Shown piece by piece: positions 8,542-16,688 of a stretch of 61,770 nucleotides of DNA. The DNA comes from Actinosynnema pretiosum (GTDB taxonomy: Bacteria; Actinomycetota; Actinomycetes; Mycobacteriales; Pseudonocardiaceae): positions 1-61,770 of the forward strand of contig NZ_JAMTCF010000033.1 in the NCBI RefSeq assembly GCF_024171695.1. Direction: 5' to 3'. The notes beneath the pieces are model-generated. The model saw only the letters and a list, made by a program, of their open reading frames with translations, made no database searches and was not told the DNA's origin. The translations under genes were made by a program, and so were the position numbers. The stretch's first letter is position 1; each line of letters starts with the position of its first letter.

Positions 8542-9470
8542 GACGGTCGCCCGAGCAACCAGACCAGGAGCGCCTTCTGGGCGTGCAGCCGGTTCTCGGC
8601 CTCCTCCCACACCGCGCTGGACGGGCCGTCGATGACCTCGTCGGTGATCTCCCAGCCCCGGTGCGCGGGCAGGCAGTGCAGCACCGTGGTGCCGGGCACG
8701 CCGGTGGCGGCGAGCAGGCCCGCGTTCACCTGGTACGGGGTGAACGGGCGGGTGCGGTCGCGGCCGTCGTTCTCCTGGCCCATGGACGTCCAGGTGTCGG
8801 TGACCAGCACGTCCGCGCCGTCGACGGCCGCGCGCGGGTCGGTGATCACCTCGACCGAACCGCCGGTCTCGGCCGCGCGCCTGCGCGCGTCCTCCAGCAC
8901 CCACGGCGCGGGCTGGAACGCCTCGGGGGCGGCGACGCGCACGTGCATCCCGGCGGTGACGCCGCCGAGCAGGGTCGAGTTCGCCATGTTGTTGGCGCCG
9001 TCGCCCAGGTAGGTGATGGTGAGGCCGGCGAGGCGGCCGTGGACGCGCCGCACGGTCTGCAGGTCGGCGAGCACCTGGCAGGGGTGGAACTCGTCGGTGA
9101 GCGCGTTGACCACGGGCACGCGGGACACCGACGCCATCGCTTCGATGCGCTTCTGCGCGAAGGTGCGCCACACGACGGCGTCGACGTAACCGGACAGGAT
9201 GCGGGAGGTGTCCTCGATGGTCTCCTCGCGGCCGAGCTGCATGGAGCGGCCGTCCACGATGACCGGGTTGCCGCCGAGCTGGGCGATGCCCACCTCGAAC
9301 GAGAGCCGGGTGCGGGTGGAGTTCTTCTCGAAGATCACCGCGACGGACTTGGGGCCCGCGAGCGGCTTGGGGCCGATCGGGTCGGCCTTGAGCTCGTCGG
9401 CGAGGTCGAGGACCTCGGCCTGCTCCTGCGGTGTGAGGTCGTCGTCGCGGAGGAAGTGGCGGGGGGACAT
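8538..9470 (-). CDS. argF: ornithine carbamoyltransferase, anabolic
   Basis: Makes citrulline from ornithine and carbamoyl phosphate. The 310-residue protein has the carbamoyl-phosphate motif STRTR within EKNSTRTRLSFEVG, the FHPCQ motif, DTWTSMGQE for ornithine binding and HCLPAHRG with the active-site Cys. It sits 4 bp after argD and overlaps argR by 4 bp, in the usual argCJBDFR order, supporting the anabolic role. Confidence 0.97.
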   Translation of the reverse strand: MSPRHFLRDDDLTPQEQAEVLDLADELKADPIGPKPLAGPKSVAVIFEKNSTRTRLSFEVGIAQLGGNPVIVDGRSMQLGREETIEDTSRILSGYVDAVVWRTFAQKRIEAMASVSRVPVVNALTDEFHPCQVLADLQTVRRVHGRLAGLTITYLGDGANNMANSTLLGGVTAGMHVRVAAPEAFQPAPWVLEDARRRAAETGGSVEVITDPRAAVDGADVLVTDTWTSMGQENDGRDRTRPFTPYQVNAGLLAATGVPGTTVLHCLPAHRGWEITDEVIDGPSSAVWEEAENRLHAQKALLVWLLGRPS

Positions 9471-9474
9471 GCGT

Positions 9475-10638
9475 TCAGGACTCCAGACAGGACGGGAGGT
9501 CGGCCACCAGCCGGTGGGCGTCGACCTCGTCGAGCACCAGCGGCGGCGCCAACCGGATGACGTCGGGCTGGACGGGGTTGACCAGGTAGCCCGCCCGCTT
9601 GGCGGCGGCGGCCGCGGCGGCCGACACCGGTTCGCGCAGCAGCACGCCCAGCAGCAGGCCCGCGCCGCGCACCCCGGCCACGAGCGGGTGGTTCAGCGCC
9701 TCGATGCCCGCGGCGATGCCCTTGCCGACCGAGGAGGCGTGCTCCAGCAGGCCGTCGGCGGCGATGGTGTCGAGCACGGCGAGCGCGGCGGCGCAGCACA
9801 CCGGGTTGCCGCCGAAGGTGGTGCCGTGCTGGCCGGGCTGGAACAGGTCCTTGGCCGGGCCGAACGCGAGGCACGCGCCGAGCGGCAGGCCGCCGCCGAG
9901 GCCCTTGGCGAGGGTGACGACGTCGGGGACGATCCCGGCCTGCTGGAAGGCGAACCAGGAGCCGAGCCGGCCGACGCCGGTCTGCACCTCGTCCACGACG
10001 AGCAGCGCGCCGTGCTCGGCGGTGATGCGGCGGGCCTCCTGGAGGTAGCCCTCCGGGGGCACGACCACGCCGTTCTCGCCCTGGACCGGCTCGACGAAGA
10101 ACGCGGCGGTGTCGTCGTCGATCGCCGCTTCGAGCGCCGCGACGTCGCCGAACGGGACGTGCTCGACGCCGGGGACGAGCGGCTCGAACGGGGTGCGCTT
10201 GCCGGGCTGGCCGGTTAGCGCGAGCGCGCCCATGGTTCGGCCGTGGAAGCCGCCGGTGGTGGCGACGACCTTGGTGCGGCCGGTGCGGCGGCTGAGCTTG
10301 AGCGCGGCCTCGTTGGCCTCGGCGCCGGAGTTGCAGAACAGCACGCGGCCGTCGCCGTGCAGCCCGGCCAGGTCGAGCAGGCGCTCGGCGAGGTCGAGCG
10401 AGGGGCGGTTGAGGTACAGGTTCGAGGTGTGGCCGAGCTTGCCGATCTGCTCGGTGACGGCGGCGACCACGGCCGGGTGGGCGTGCCCGAGGGCGTTGAC
10501 GGCGATGCCGCTGACCAGGTCCAGGTAGCGGTTGCCGTCGGTGTCCCACACGAACGCGCCCTCGCCGCGCTCCAGGGCGAGGGCGGGCGTGCCGTAGTTG
10601 TCCATCATCACGGCCTGCCAGCGCTGCTGGTCGCTCAT
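9475..10638 (-). CDS. argD: acetylornithine aminotransferase
   Basis: A 387-residue PLP-dependent class III aminotransferase that converts N-acetylglutamate semialdehyde to N-acetylornithine. Visible marks: the start region VMMDNYGTPALALERGEG, FCNSGAEANEAALKLSRR, GGFHGRTMGALALTG, VVDEVQTGVGR with the PLP-contacting Asp, TLAKGLGGGLPLGA with the Schiff-base Lys, and GTTFGGNPV. ATG 10638 overlaps the argB stop as ATGA. Confidence 0.97.
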   Translation of the reverse strand: MSDQQRWQAVMMDNYGTPALALERGEGAFVWDTDGNRYLDLVSGIAVNALGHAHPAVVAAVTEQIGKLGHTSNLYLNRPSLDLAERLLDLAGLHGDGRVLFCNSGAEANEAALKLSRRTGRTKVVATTGGFHGRTMGALALTGQPGKRTPFEPLVPGVEHVPFGDVAALEAAIDDDTAAFFVEPVQGENGVVVPPEGYLQEARRITAEHGALLVVDEVQTGVGRLGSWFAFQQAGIVPDVVTLAKGLGGGLPLGACLAFGPAKDLFQPGQHGTTFGGNPVCCAAALAVLDTIAADGLLEHASSVGKGIAAGIEALNHPLVAGVRGAGLLLGVLLREPVSAAAAAAAKRAGYLVNPVQPDVIRLAPPLVLDEVDAHRLVADLPSCLES

Positions 10639-11537
10639 TCGCCGTTCCCCTCCTCGTGTTCGGTCACCATCGTCCCGACGCCCTCGGAGGTGAAGACCTC
10701 CAGCAGCAGCGAGTGGGCGAGCCTGCCGTCGATGACGTGCGCCTGCGGCACGCCCCCGCGCACGGCGCGCAGGCACGCCTCCATCTTGGGCACCATGCCG
10801 CTGTCCAGCGAGGGCAGCAGCGCCTCCAGCCGGTCGGCTCCGATGCGGGCGACCAGGGAGTCGCGGTCGGGCCAGTCCGCGTACAGGCCCTCGACGTCGG
10901 TGAGGACGACGAGCTTGCGGGCCTTCAGGCCCACGGCGACGGCGCCCGCGGCGGTGTCCGCGTTGACGTTGTGCACCACGCCCGCCGCGTCCGGGGCCAC
11001 CGTGGAGATGACCGGGATGCGACCTGCGCGGATGATGTCGAGCACCGCGTCGGGGTTGACCGCGACGATGTCTCCGACGAGACCCAGGTCGACGTGCTCG
11101 CCGTCGACGACGGCGCCGCGCCGCTCGGCGGTGAGCAGGTGGGCGTCCTCCCCGGACAGGCCGACCGCGTAGGGGCCGTGCTCGTTGAGCAGGCCGACGA
11201 GCTCGCGCTGCACCTGGCCGACCAGGACCATGCGGACGACGTCCATGGCCTCGGGCGTGGTGACGCGAAGACCCCCGCGGAACTCGCTGTCGATACCCAT
11301 TTTACCGAGCATCGCGGCGATCTGGGGCCCGCCGCCGTGCACCACGACCGGGTGAAGTCCGGCGAGCTTGAGGAAGACGACGTCCTGGGCGAACGCGCGC
11401 TTGAGGTCGTCGTCGATCATGGCGTTGCCGCCGTACTTGACCACGACGGTGGCGCCCTGGAAGCGCCGCAGCCACGGCAGCGCCTCGATCAGGACGCCCG
11501 CCTTCTCCAGGCCGTGCCGCTGCGCGGGTGTGGTCAT
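10635..11537 (-). CDS. argB: acetylglutamate kinase
   Basis: A 300-residue amino-acid-kinase-fold enzyme that phosphorylates N-acetylglutamate, normally the arginine-feedback-inhibited step. VVVKYGGNAM, VVVHGGGPQI, the NVNADTAAGAVA acetylglutamate segment and SGMVPKMEACL are all present. The N-terminal helix (AGVLIEALPWLRRFQG) that makes arginine-sensitive NAGK hexameric is intact, so feedback inhibition is expected. ATGA overlap with argJ upstream. Confidence 0.97.
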   Translation of the reverse strand: MTTPAQRHGLEKAGVLIEALPWLRRFQGATVVVKYGGNAMIDDDLKRAFAQDVVFLKLAGLHPVVVHGGGPQIAAMLGKMGIDSEFRGGLRVTTPEAMDVVRMVLVGQVQRELVGLLNEHGPYAVGLSGEDAHLLTAERRGAVVDGEHVDLGLVGDIVAVNPDAVLDIIRAGRIPVISTVAPDAAGVVHNVNADTAAGAVAVGLKARKLVVLTDVEGLYADWPDRDSLVARIGADRLEALLPSLDSGMVPKMEACLRAVRGGVPQAHVIDGRLAHSLLLEVFTSEGVGTMVTEHEEGNGE

Positions 11538-12706
11538 GACGAGTACGCGCTGTTCTCTTCGACGTAGCCGTGGGACAGGTCCGTGGTGAGCACGGTCGCC
11601 GAGCCCTCGCCAAGACCCAGCTCGACCACGATGGAGATGTCCCGGCCGGACAGGTCGGCCTCGGCGCGGTCGGCGGCCTTGTGCCCGTCGGCGAACAGGG
11701 TGACGCCGTTGATGGTGATGCCCAGCCGGTCCGGGTCGACCTCGGCGGCGGAGCGGCCGACGGCCATCGCGATCCGGCCCCAGTTGGGGTCGGAGCCGAA
11801 CAGGGCGGTCTTGACCAGGTTGTCCTCGGCGACGGTCTTGCCCACGGTGACCGCGTCGGCCTCGGTGCGCGCGCCGACGACGGTCACGCTGATCTCCTTG
11901 GTCGCGCCCTCGGCGTCGCCCTGGAGCTGCTTGACCAGGTCGCCCGCGACGGCGGTGAGCAGCTCGGCGAAGTCGTCCACGTCGGGCTCGGTCCCGGACG
12001 CGCCGGAGGACAGCACGATCACCGTGTCGTTGGTGGAGGTGCCGCCGTCGACGTCGAGCCGGTCGAACGTCCTGCTCACGGCGTGCCGCAGGGCCGCGTC
12101 GAGCGCGTCGCCGGTGACGGCGGCGTCGGTGGTGATGACCGACAGCATGGTGGCCATGTTCGGGGCGAGCATCCCCGCGCCCTTGACGAAGCCGCCGACG
12201 GACCAGCCGTCGGGGTGGCGCGCCCAGGACTGCTTGGGGTGGCTGTCGGTGGTCATGACGGCGGTGGCCGCGGCGAGACCGGCGGCCTCGGTGCCCGCCA
12301 GCTCGGCGACGGCGGCGTCGACGCCGGGCAGCAGCTTGTCCATGGGCAGCCGCTCGCCGATGAGGCCGGTGGAGCAGACCGCGACCTCGCCCGCGCCGGT
12401 GGCCAGCGCCTCGCCGACCTTCTCGGCGGTGGCGTGGGTGTCCTGGAAGCCCTCGGGTCCGGTGCAGGCGTTGGCGCCGCCGGAGTTGAGGACGACGGCG
12501 GTCAGCCTGCGCTCCTTGATCACCTGCTGGGACCACAGGACCGGGGCGGCCTTGACCTGGTTGGTGGTGAACACCGCGGCGGCGGCGTCGTTCGGGCCGT
12601 CGTTGACGACCAGCGCCAGGTCGAGCGCGCCGGACTCCTTGATGCCCGCGGCGACACCTGCGGCGCGGAAGCCCTGGGGGCCGGTGACGCCCTGGGTGCG
12701 GATCAT
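11534..12706 (-). CDS. argJ: glutamate N-acetyltransferase (ornithine acetyltransferase)
   Basis: Transfers the acetyl group from N-acetylornithine to glutamate, recycling the acetyl donor; bifunctional forms also use acetyl-CoA, which cannot be decided from sequence. The 390-residue precursor carries the autoproteolysis motif GMLAPNMATML with Thr186 as the N-terminal nucleophile of the beta chain, plus DGGTSTNDT and DPNWGRI. ATG 12706 overlaps the argC stop (ATGA). Confidence 0.97.
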   Translation of the reverse strand: MIRTQGVTGPQGFRAAGVAAGIKESGALDLALVVNDGPNDAAAAVFTTNQVKAAPVLWSQQVIKERRLTAVVLNSGGANACTGPEGFQDTHATAEKVGEALATGAGEVAVCSTGLIGERLPMDKLLPGVDAAVAELAGTEAAGLAAATAVMTTDSHPKQSWARHPDGWSVGGFVKGAGMLAPNMATMLSVITTDAAVTGDALDAALRHAVSRTFDRLDVDGGTSTNDTVIVLSSGASGTEPDVDDFAELLTAVAGDLVKQLQGDAEGATKEISVTVVGARTEADAVTVGKTVAEDNLVKTALFGSDPNWGRIAMAVGRSAAEVDPDRLGITINGVTLFADGHKAADRAEADLSGRDISIVVELGLGEGSATVLTTDLSHGYVEENSAYSS

Positions 12707-13725
12707 GGTGCGACTCCGATGGTGGACAGGCCGGTGGTCTCCGGCAGGCCGAGGGCGAGGTTCGCGCACTGCACCGCGGCGCCCGCGGTGCCCTTCGCGA
12801 GGTTGTCGATGGCGGCGACGACGACCAGTCGGTTCAGGTCGGGGTCGGTGGTGACCTGGAGCTGCACGGCGTTGGAGCCGAGCACGGCGCCGGTGGTGGG
12901 CCAGTGGCCCTCGGGCAGCAGGTGGACGAACGGCTCGTCCGCGTAGGCGGCCTGGTACGCGTCCCTGGCCTGCTCGGCGGTGACGCCGTCCGCGAGGGTC
13001 GCGGAGCAGGTCGCGAGGATGCCGCGCGGCAGCGGGGCCAGCACCGGGGTGAAGGAGACCTTCACCGGGTGGCCCGCGACGGCGCTGAGGTTCTGGGTGA
13101 TCTCCGGGGTGTGCCGGTGCGCGCCGCCGACGCCGTACGCGGACAGCGAGCCCATGACCTCGGAGCCGAGCAGGTTCGCCTTGGGCGCCTTGCCCGCGCC
13201 GGACGTGCCGGACACCGCGACCACGGTGACCTCGGGCTCGACCAGGCCGATCGCGGGGGCCAGCGCGAGCGAGGAGACCGTCGGGTAGCAGCCGGGGACG
13301 GCGATCCGCTTCGCGCCGCGCAGCGCCTCGCGGTGGCCGGGCAGCTCGGGCAGGCCGTAGGGCCAGCTGCCCGCGTGCTCGCCGCCGTACCAGCGCTGCC
13401 AGGCGGCGGCGTCGGTGAGCCGGTGGTCGGCGCCGCAGTCCACGACGAGCACGTCGTCGCCGAGCTGGGCGGCCAGTGCTGCGGAGTGCCCGTGCGGCAG
13501 GGCGAGGAACACCACGTCGTGGTCCGCGAGGACCTCGGGCGTGGTCTCCTCCAGGACCCGGTCGGCGAGCGGGAGCAGGTGCGGCTGGTGCGCCAGCAGC
13601 GGGGCTCCCGCGTTGCCGCCCGCCGTGAGCGCGCCGATCTCCACCTCGGGGTGTGCGAGGAGCAGCCGGAGCAGCTCGCCCCCGGCGTACCCGCTGGCTC
13701 CCGCGACCGCGATCCGAACCGTCAT
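12703..13725 (-). CDS. argC: N-acetyl-gamma-glutamyl-phosphate reductase
   Basis: First gene of the operon. The 340-residue NADPH-dependent dehydrogenase begins MTVRIAVAGASGYAGGELLRLL (Rossmann GxSGxxG), and contains the catalytic Cys in AVPGCYPT and the SGTSGAGK segment. The frame is open to 13815, but ATG 13725 is the obvious start. It lies immediately downstream of a promoter whose predicted start point falls about at the initiation codon, so the message is probably leaderless or nearly so. Confidence 0.97.
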   Translation of the reverse strand: MTVRIAVAGASGYAGGELLRLLLAHPEVEIGALTAGGNAGAPLLAHQPHLLPLADRVLEETTPEVLADHDVVFLALPHGHSAALAAQLGDDVLVVDCGADHRLTDAAAWQRWYGGEHAGSWPYGLPELPGHREALRGAKRIAVPGCYPTVSSLALAPAIGLVEPEVTVVAVSGTSGAGKAPKANLLGSEVMGSLSAYGVGGAHRHTPEITQNLSAVAGHPVKVSFTPVLAPLPRGILATCSATLADGVTAEQARDAYQAAYADEPFVHLLPEGHWPTTGAVLGSNAVQLQVTTDPDLNRLVVVAAIDNLAKGTAGAAVQCANLALGLPETTGLSTIGVAP

Positions 13726-13732
13726 GCGGATA

Positions 13733-13761
13733 AGTATGCACGACTGTGCAAAGTCACTCAA
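13733..13761 (-). promoter_or_regulatory. argC promoter with overlapping ARG box
   Basis: The minus strand shows TTGAGT (13761-13756), 17 bp, then CATACT (13738-13733). Between and over these lies the palindrome TTGCACAGTCGTGCAT (13751-13736, TGCAC-4-GTGCA), matching the half-sites of actinobacterial ARG boxes. ArgR bound here would block polymerase directly. The whole element fits in the 58 bp between argC and the MDR gene. Confidence 0.75.
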
Positions 13762-13783
13762 AGGGGTTCGGGTCACACCACTG

Positions 13784-14749
13784 TCACACGGTGACCGCCA
13801 CCTTGCCCAGTACACGTCCCCCGGAAAGCCGCAGCAACGCGTCCTCGGCGCGGTCCAGCGGGTAGGCCCGGTCCAGCGGGACGCGCAGCTGCCCGCGCTC
13901 CACGAAGTCGACGAGCCGGTGGAGGTCGTCGGCGCCGACGAGCGAGACGGGGCAGGTCAGGCTGTGCCGGACCAGCGGGTTGAGCAGCAGTGCCCCGAGC
14001 TGCCGCTGGAGCCCGCCGAACCAGGCGCCACCGCCCTCCCCGCCGACGACGACCAGCGCGCCGCGCGGGGTGAGCAGGCGGCGCAGGACGCGCAGCGGTC
14101 GTCTGCCACCGGTGTCCACGACCAGGTCGTACCGCCCGGTCGGCTCGGCCTCGCGGTGGTCGACGACCTCGTCGGCGCCCAGCGAGCGCACGAACTCGGC
14201 CTTGGCGCCGGAGCACACCCCGGTCACCCGAGCCCCGAGCGCCTTGGCGAGCTGCACGGCGTAGGCCCCGACCCCACCGGACGCGCCGAGCACGAGCACC
14301 CGCTCCCCCACCCGCCCCCGCACGGCCTGCAACGCGGTGATCCCCGAGACGGGCAGCACGGCGGCCTGCGCGAACGTCAACGACGCGGGCTTGCGCACGA
14401 TCCGGTCGGCCAACGCGCACGCCAGCTCGGCGAACGCGCCACGCCCCACCCCGAACACCTCGTCCCCGACGTCGAACCCCCGCACCCCGACGCCAACCCG
14501 CTCGACCACCCCGGCCAGGTCAGCCCCCGGCACCCGGTTCCTCGGCCGCCGCAGCCCGGTGGCCACCCGCACCACCCCTGGCTCACCGGTGACCAGGTGC
14601 CGCACGCCTTGGTCGACGCCTGCCGCGCGCACCCGGACCACCACCTCCCCCTCGGCCGGTTCCGGCTCGGGGACCTCGTCCACCCGGAGCACCCCCGCGA
14701 TGCCGTAGGCGTCCTGCACGACAGCTCTCACTGCTCCTCCTCGGGACAT
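13784..14749 (-). CDS. zinc-less NAD(P)-dependent oxidoreductase, MDR superfamily
   Basis: A 321-residue medium-chain dehydrogenase/reductase of the quinone-oxidoreductase type. GroES-like N-terminal half with VRVRAAGVDQGVRHLVTG and PGADLAGVVERVG; Rossmann motif VLVLGASGGVGAYAVQLAKALGA; C-terminal HRLVDFVERGQLRVPLDR.YPL..AEDALLRL. There is no catalytic-zinc Cys/His set, so quinone- or enone-reducing activity is likely; substrate unknown. Its stop is 23 bp from the -35 of the argC promoter; it is not part of the arginine pathway. Confidence 0.9.
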   Translation of the reverse strand: MSRGGAVRAVVQDAYGIAGVLRVDEVPEPEPAEGEVVVRVRAAGVDQGVRHLVTGEPGVVRVATGLRRPRNRVPGADLAGVVERVGVGVRGFDVGDEVFGVGRGAFAELACALADRIVRKPASLTFAQAAVLPVSGITALQAVRGRVGERVLVLGASGGVGAYAVQLAKALGARVTGVCSGAKAEFVRSLGADEVVDHREAEPTGRYDLVVDTGGRRPLRVLRRLLTPRGALVVVGGEGGGAWFGGLQRQLGALLLNPLVRHSLTCPVSLVGADDLHRLVDFVERGQLRVPLDRAYPLDRAEDALLRLSGGRVLGKVAVTV

Positions 14750-14946
14750 GGCTCACGTGGTCGTTGTGATCAGGTTCTTGCAGCAGGTCAGCGCCACCGC
14801 CGAAGCCACGCGCCCGGCGCGGTCGGGGCGGTCGCCCGGCCAGACGGCAGCAGCCGGCAAGGAGGCAGCAGCCAGCCGGGAGGGCACCGGGGCACACCAT
14901 CGCCCCACGGCGGTCGAACCGACCGAACCGGCCCGAGCAGCCCAAC

Positions 14947-15033
14947 CGATCCGAGCAGTCCGAACGGCCCGGCTGATTCGAGCAGTCCAAATGGCACGGC
15001 TGATTCGAGCAGTCCAAATGGCACGGCTGATTC
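14947..15033. repeat. 27-bp minisatellite, three copies plus a partial
   Basis: Two identical copies of a 27-bp unit (core GATTCGAGCAGTCCAAATGG) lie at 14974-15000 and 15001-15027. A diverged copy at 14947-14973 and an incomplete fourth at 15028 flank them; weaker similarity extends left to about 14920. The unit length keeps a nine-residue period in any frame, but no credible gene spans it. Confidence 0.85.
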
Positions 15034-15099
15034 GAGCGGAGTGGGCGATGAGGGCGGTTCGAGTGAAGCGGGCAGTCCTTGCCGATGCGGGCGTGGCGT

Positions 15100-15235
15100 G
15101 ATTCGCATGTTCCGCAGGAATCGCCCGTTCCGGCGGGAGTGGGGATCAATGCCTGGTTGTCACCGATGCTGACCCCGGACACCACGACGACCAAGGGCAG
15201 GCCGTCCCGGTCGGCGAGTAGGCGACCGGAGTCGA
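15100..15235 (-). pseudogene. IS5-family transposase fragment
   Basis: The minus strand translates around 15145-15215 to DRDGLPLVVVVSGVSIGDNQAL, matching the well-known DR.GLPLVV.VSAAN.HD.QAL segment of IS5-type DDE transposases (second Asp neighbourhood). Flanking sequence falls out of frame within a few dozen codons. It differs in type from the fragment at 15240-15863, so it is probably a separate decayed element. Confidence 0.55.
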
Positions 15236-15239
15236 CGCC

Positions 15240-15863
15240 TCACCGGGACGGGTTCCAAGCTGCTGTTCGAGCACTCAGGTTCGTTGCGCGGATCTGCGGA
15301 CGGCGATCAGGCGGAAGGTGCCGCGAACCCCGCCGGAGACAGGCGTGGGGGTGGTCGGCATCGGTCCGGAACAACGAGGACCGGGGCGTGGGTTCGTCGT
15401 GGGTGCCGGTCGGGCGAGAACGCTGTCGCACGATCCAAGGACGGGGTGTCGACGGAATCCCTTGATCCGGGCGAAGGTGCGTTCGACCGGCCAGCGGACC
15501 TCGCCAGGACCGGGGCCGTGGTCAGCGACGCGGCGTGCGGGCTTGCCCGACCACGCCCTGAATCGGCGACACGGCGTCGATCAGCTGGATCAGTTGGGTG
15601 ACGTCGTTGCGGTTGCCGCCGGTCAGCGTCACGGCCAGGGGATGCCGGTGGCGTCGGTGATCAGGTGGTGCAGGGGGGGCGGAGTCGACCAGCGCGGCCG
15701 ACAGGTCCGGCAGACCGGCCGCGCGCAGCTCCGCGAGCAGCCGTTCGCACGACCGCCGCCACACCCCGGCCTCGTGCCACTGGGGCAACCGTCGCCAGCG
15801 CGTCGCGCCCGAGGTGTCGAGCAGCGCGGTGGGCAGCCGATCCCGGTACGCCCCACGCCCCAC
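15240..15863 (-). pseudogene. decayed IS5-family (IS427-like) transposase
   Basis: Minus-strand frames give, in order: RRLPQWHEAGVWRRSCERLLAELRAAG, LSAALVDS (first catalytic Asp), HHLITDATGIP, LAVTLTGGNRNDVTQLIQLIDA (second Asp) and RWPVERTFARIKGFRRHPVL (catalytic Glu region). These are in order, but spread over different frames and missing the RGYD segment, so the gene is broken by frameshifts and deletions. The N-terminal domain is also absent. No terminal repeats were identified. Confidence 0.75.
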
Positions 15864-15911
15864 GCGAAGCCGACACGCCAGCTCATTCCGAGCTGATCCC
15901 CGAAGCGCAGC

Positions 15912-16142
15912 TCACTCCTCCCCCACGTCCGCCTCCGGGTAGTGGAAGACGTCGTCCAGCGGGACCTCGAAGACCCGCGCGATCCGGAAGGCCATCTCCA
16001 GCGAAGGCGAGTAGCGGCCCTGCTCGATCGCGATCACGGTCTGCCTGGTGACCCCGACCCGCTCCGCCAGGTCGGCCTGGGTCATCCCGTCGCGGGCGAA
16101 GCGGAGTGAGCGGATGGAGTTGGTGACGCTCGTGGGCTTCAC
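15912..16142 (-). CDS. XRE-family helix-turn-helix regulator
   Basis: A 76-residue single-domain Cro/CI-type regulator: TNSIRSLRFARDGMTQADLAERVGVTRQTVIAIEQGRYSPSLEMAFRIARVFEVPLDDVFHYPE. This is the small YozG/YgzD-like type commonly encoded with a membrane protein. GTG 16142 overlaps the upstream gene's stop as GTGA. A perfect palindrome at 16593-16618 just upstream of the pair is a plausible autoregulatory operator. Confidence 0.92.
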   Translation of the reverse strand: MKPTSVTNSIRSLRFARDGMTQADLAERVGVTRQTVIAIEQGRYSPSLEMAFRIARVFEVPLDDVFHYPEADVGEE

Positions 16143-16582
16143 CACCCGTGGACCCCCCTGCGGTACGCGACCAGCTTCGCCGCCGCGCCGACCACGGCGG
16201 AGAGCACGAGCGCCAGGTAGACGGCGTTGGCGATCCAGAAGCCCCCGACGTCCAGCAGCGCCAGCGCCAGGGCGGCCACCGCCCCCAGTGCGACGAAGCC
16301 CTGCCCGACGTGCTCGCCGAACCGGTTGATGTCCCGGTCCCGCTCGTCCTCCGCGCCCGCCTCCTTCGGCGCGAGCGCGGAGACCACGACGACGAGGGCG
16401 ACCGTGACCACCACCGACAGCACCGTGGACCACACCAGCGGCCACTGGTAGGCCACGCCCGACAGCGGGCCGCCGCCCGCGCGGCCGAGCACGACGACCG
16501 CGTACGCGGCGTACCCGACCAGCGCGGACAGGGCCGCTATCCAGGTGCGCTTCTCGTGGAACGACATCTCCCCGACCCGCAT
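16139..16582 (-). CDS. four-helix membrane protein paired with XRE regulator
   Basis: A 147-residue integral membrane protein with four hydrophobic segments (about residues 11-30, 43-66, 88-108 and 115-135) and a charged cytoplasmic loop (PKEAGAEDERDRDIN). ATG 16582 is chosen because GGAGG ends 7 bp upstream. An ATG at 16615 is in frame but coincides with the predicted transcript start. Function unknown; proteins of this kind are regularly linked to a small XRE repressor, as here. Confidence 0.85.
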   Translation of the reverse strand: MRVGEMSFHEKRTWIAALSALVGYAAYAVVVLGRAGGGPLSGVAYQWPLVWSTVLSVVVTVALVVVVSALAPKEAGAEDERDRDINRFGEHVGQGFVALGAVAALALALLDVGGFWIANAVYLALVLSAVVGAAAKLVAYRRGVHGW

Positions 16583-16592
16583 CTCCCCACCT

Positions 16593-16618
16593 CCGATGTC
16601 GAACAAAGCTGACATCGG
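16593..16618. promoter_or_regulatory. candidate operator of the XRE pair
   Basis: CCGATGTC (16593-16600), 10-bp spacer, GACATCGG (16611-16618): a perfect 8-bp inverted repeat immediately downstream of the predicted -10 (16621-16626) and overlapping the ribosome-site region. Its location suits repression by the downstream XRE protein. Confidence 0.55.
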
Positions 16619-16620
16619 CC

Positions 16621-16649
16621 AATGTAAAGAAGACCGGACACCGTGTCAA
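16621..16649 (-). promoter_or_regulatory. promoter of the membrane-protein/XRE operon
   Basis: Minus strand: TTGACA (16649-16644), 17-bp spacer, TACATT (16626-16621). The -35 and most of the spacer lie inside the sthA terminator hairpin, so the same DNA ends one transcript and starts the next. Confidence 0.75.
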
Positions 16650-16674
16650 ACATCTTTCACACGGTGCCCGGTCT
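16631..16674 (-). terminator. sthA terminator hairpin
   Basis: Arms AGACCGGACACCGTGT (16631-16646) and ACACGGTGCCCGGTCT (16659-16674) pair with one mismatch around a 12-base loop, starting 15 bp after the sthA stop codon. Confidence 0.75.
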
Positions 16675-16688
16675 CGCGAGGGAAAGGA

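Larger units (their letters stand above)
14750..15911. other. gene-less region with minisatellite and transposon debris
   Basis: About 1.16 kb with no intact gene. It contains a 27-bp minisatellite (14947-15033) and minus-strand fragments of IS5-family transposases (about 15100-15863). The region probably marks an old insertion hotspot between the arginine locus and the XRE gene pair. Confidence 0.7.

Noticed and set aside
11570..12946. 458-codon plus-strand frame over argJ/argC
   Set aside because: Antisense shadow with no family match; both arg genes are unambiguous.
14748..15172. Small repetitive proteins over the 27-bp repeat (nine-residue repeats in several frames)
   Set aside because: All frames stay open simply because 27 is a multiple of 3; no start signals or homology.
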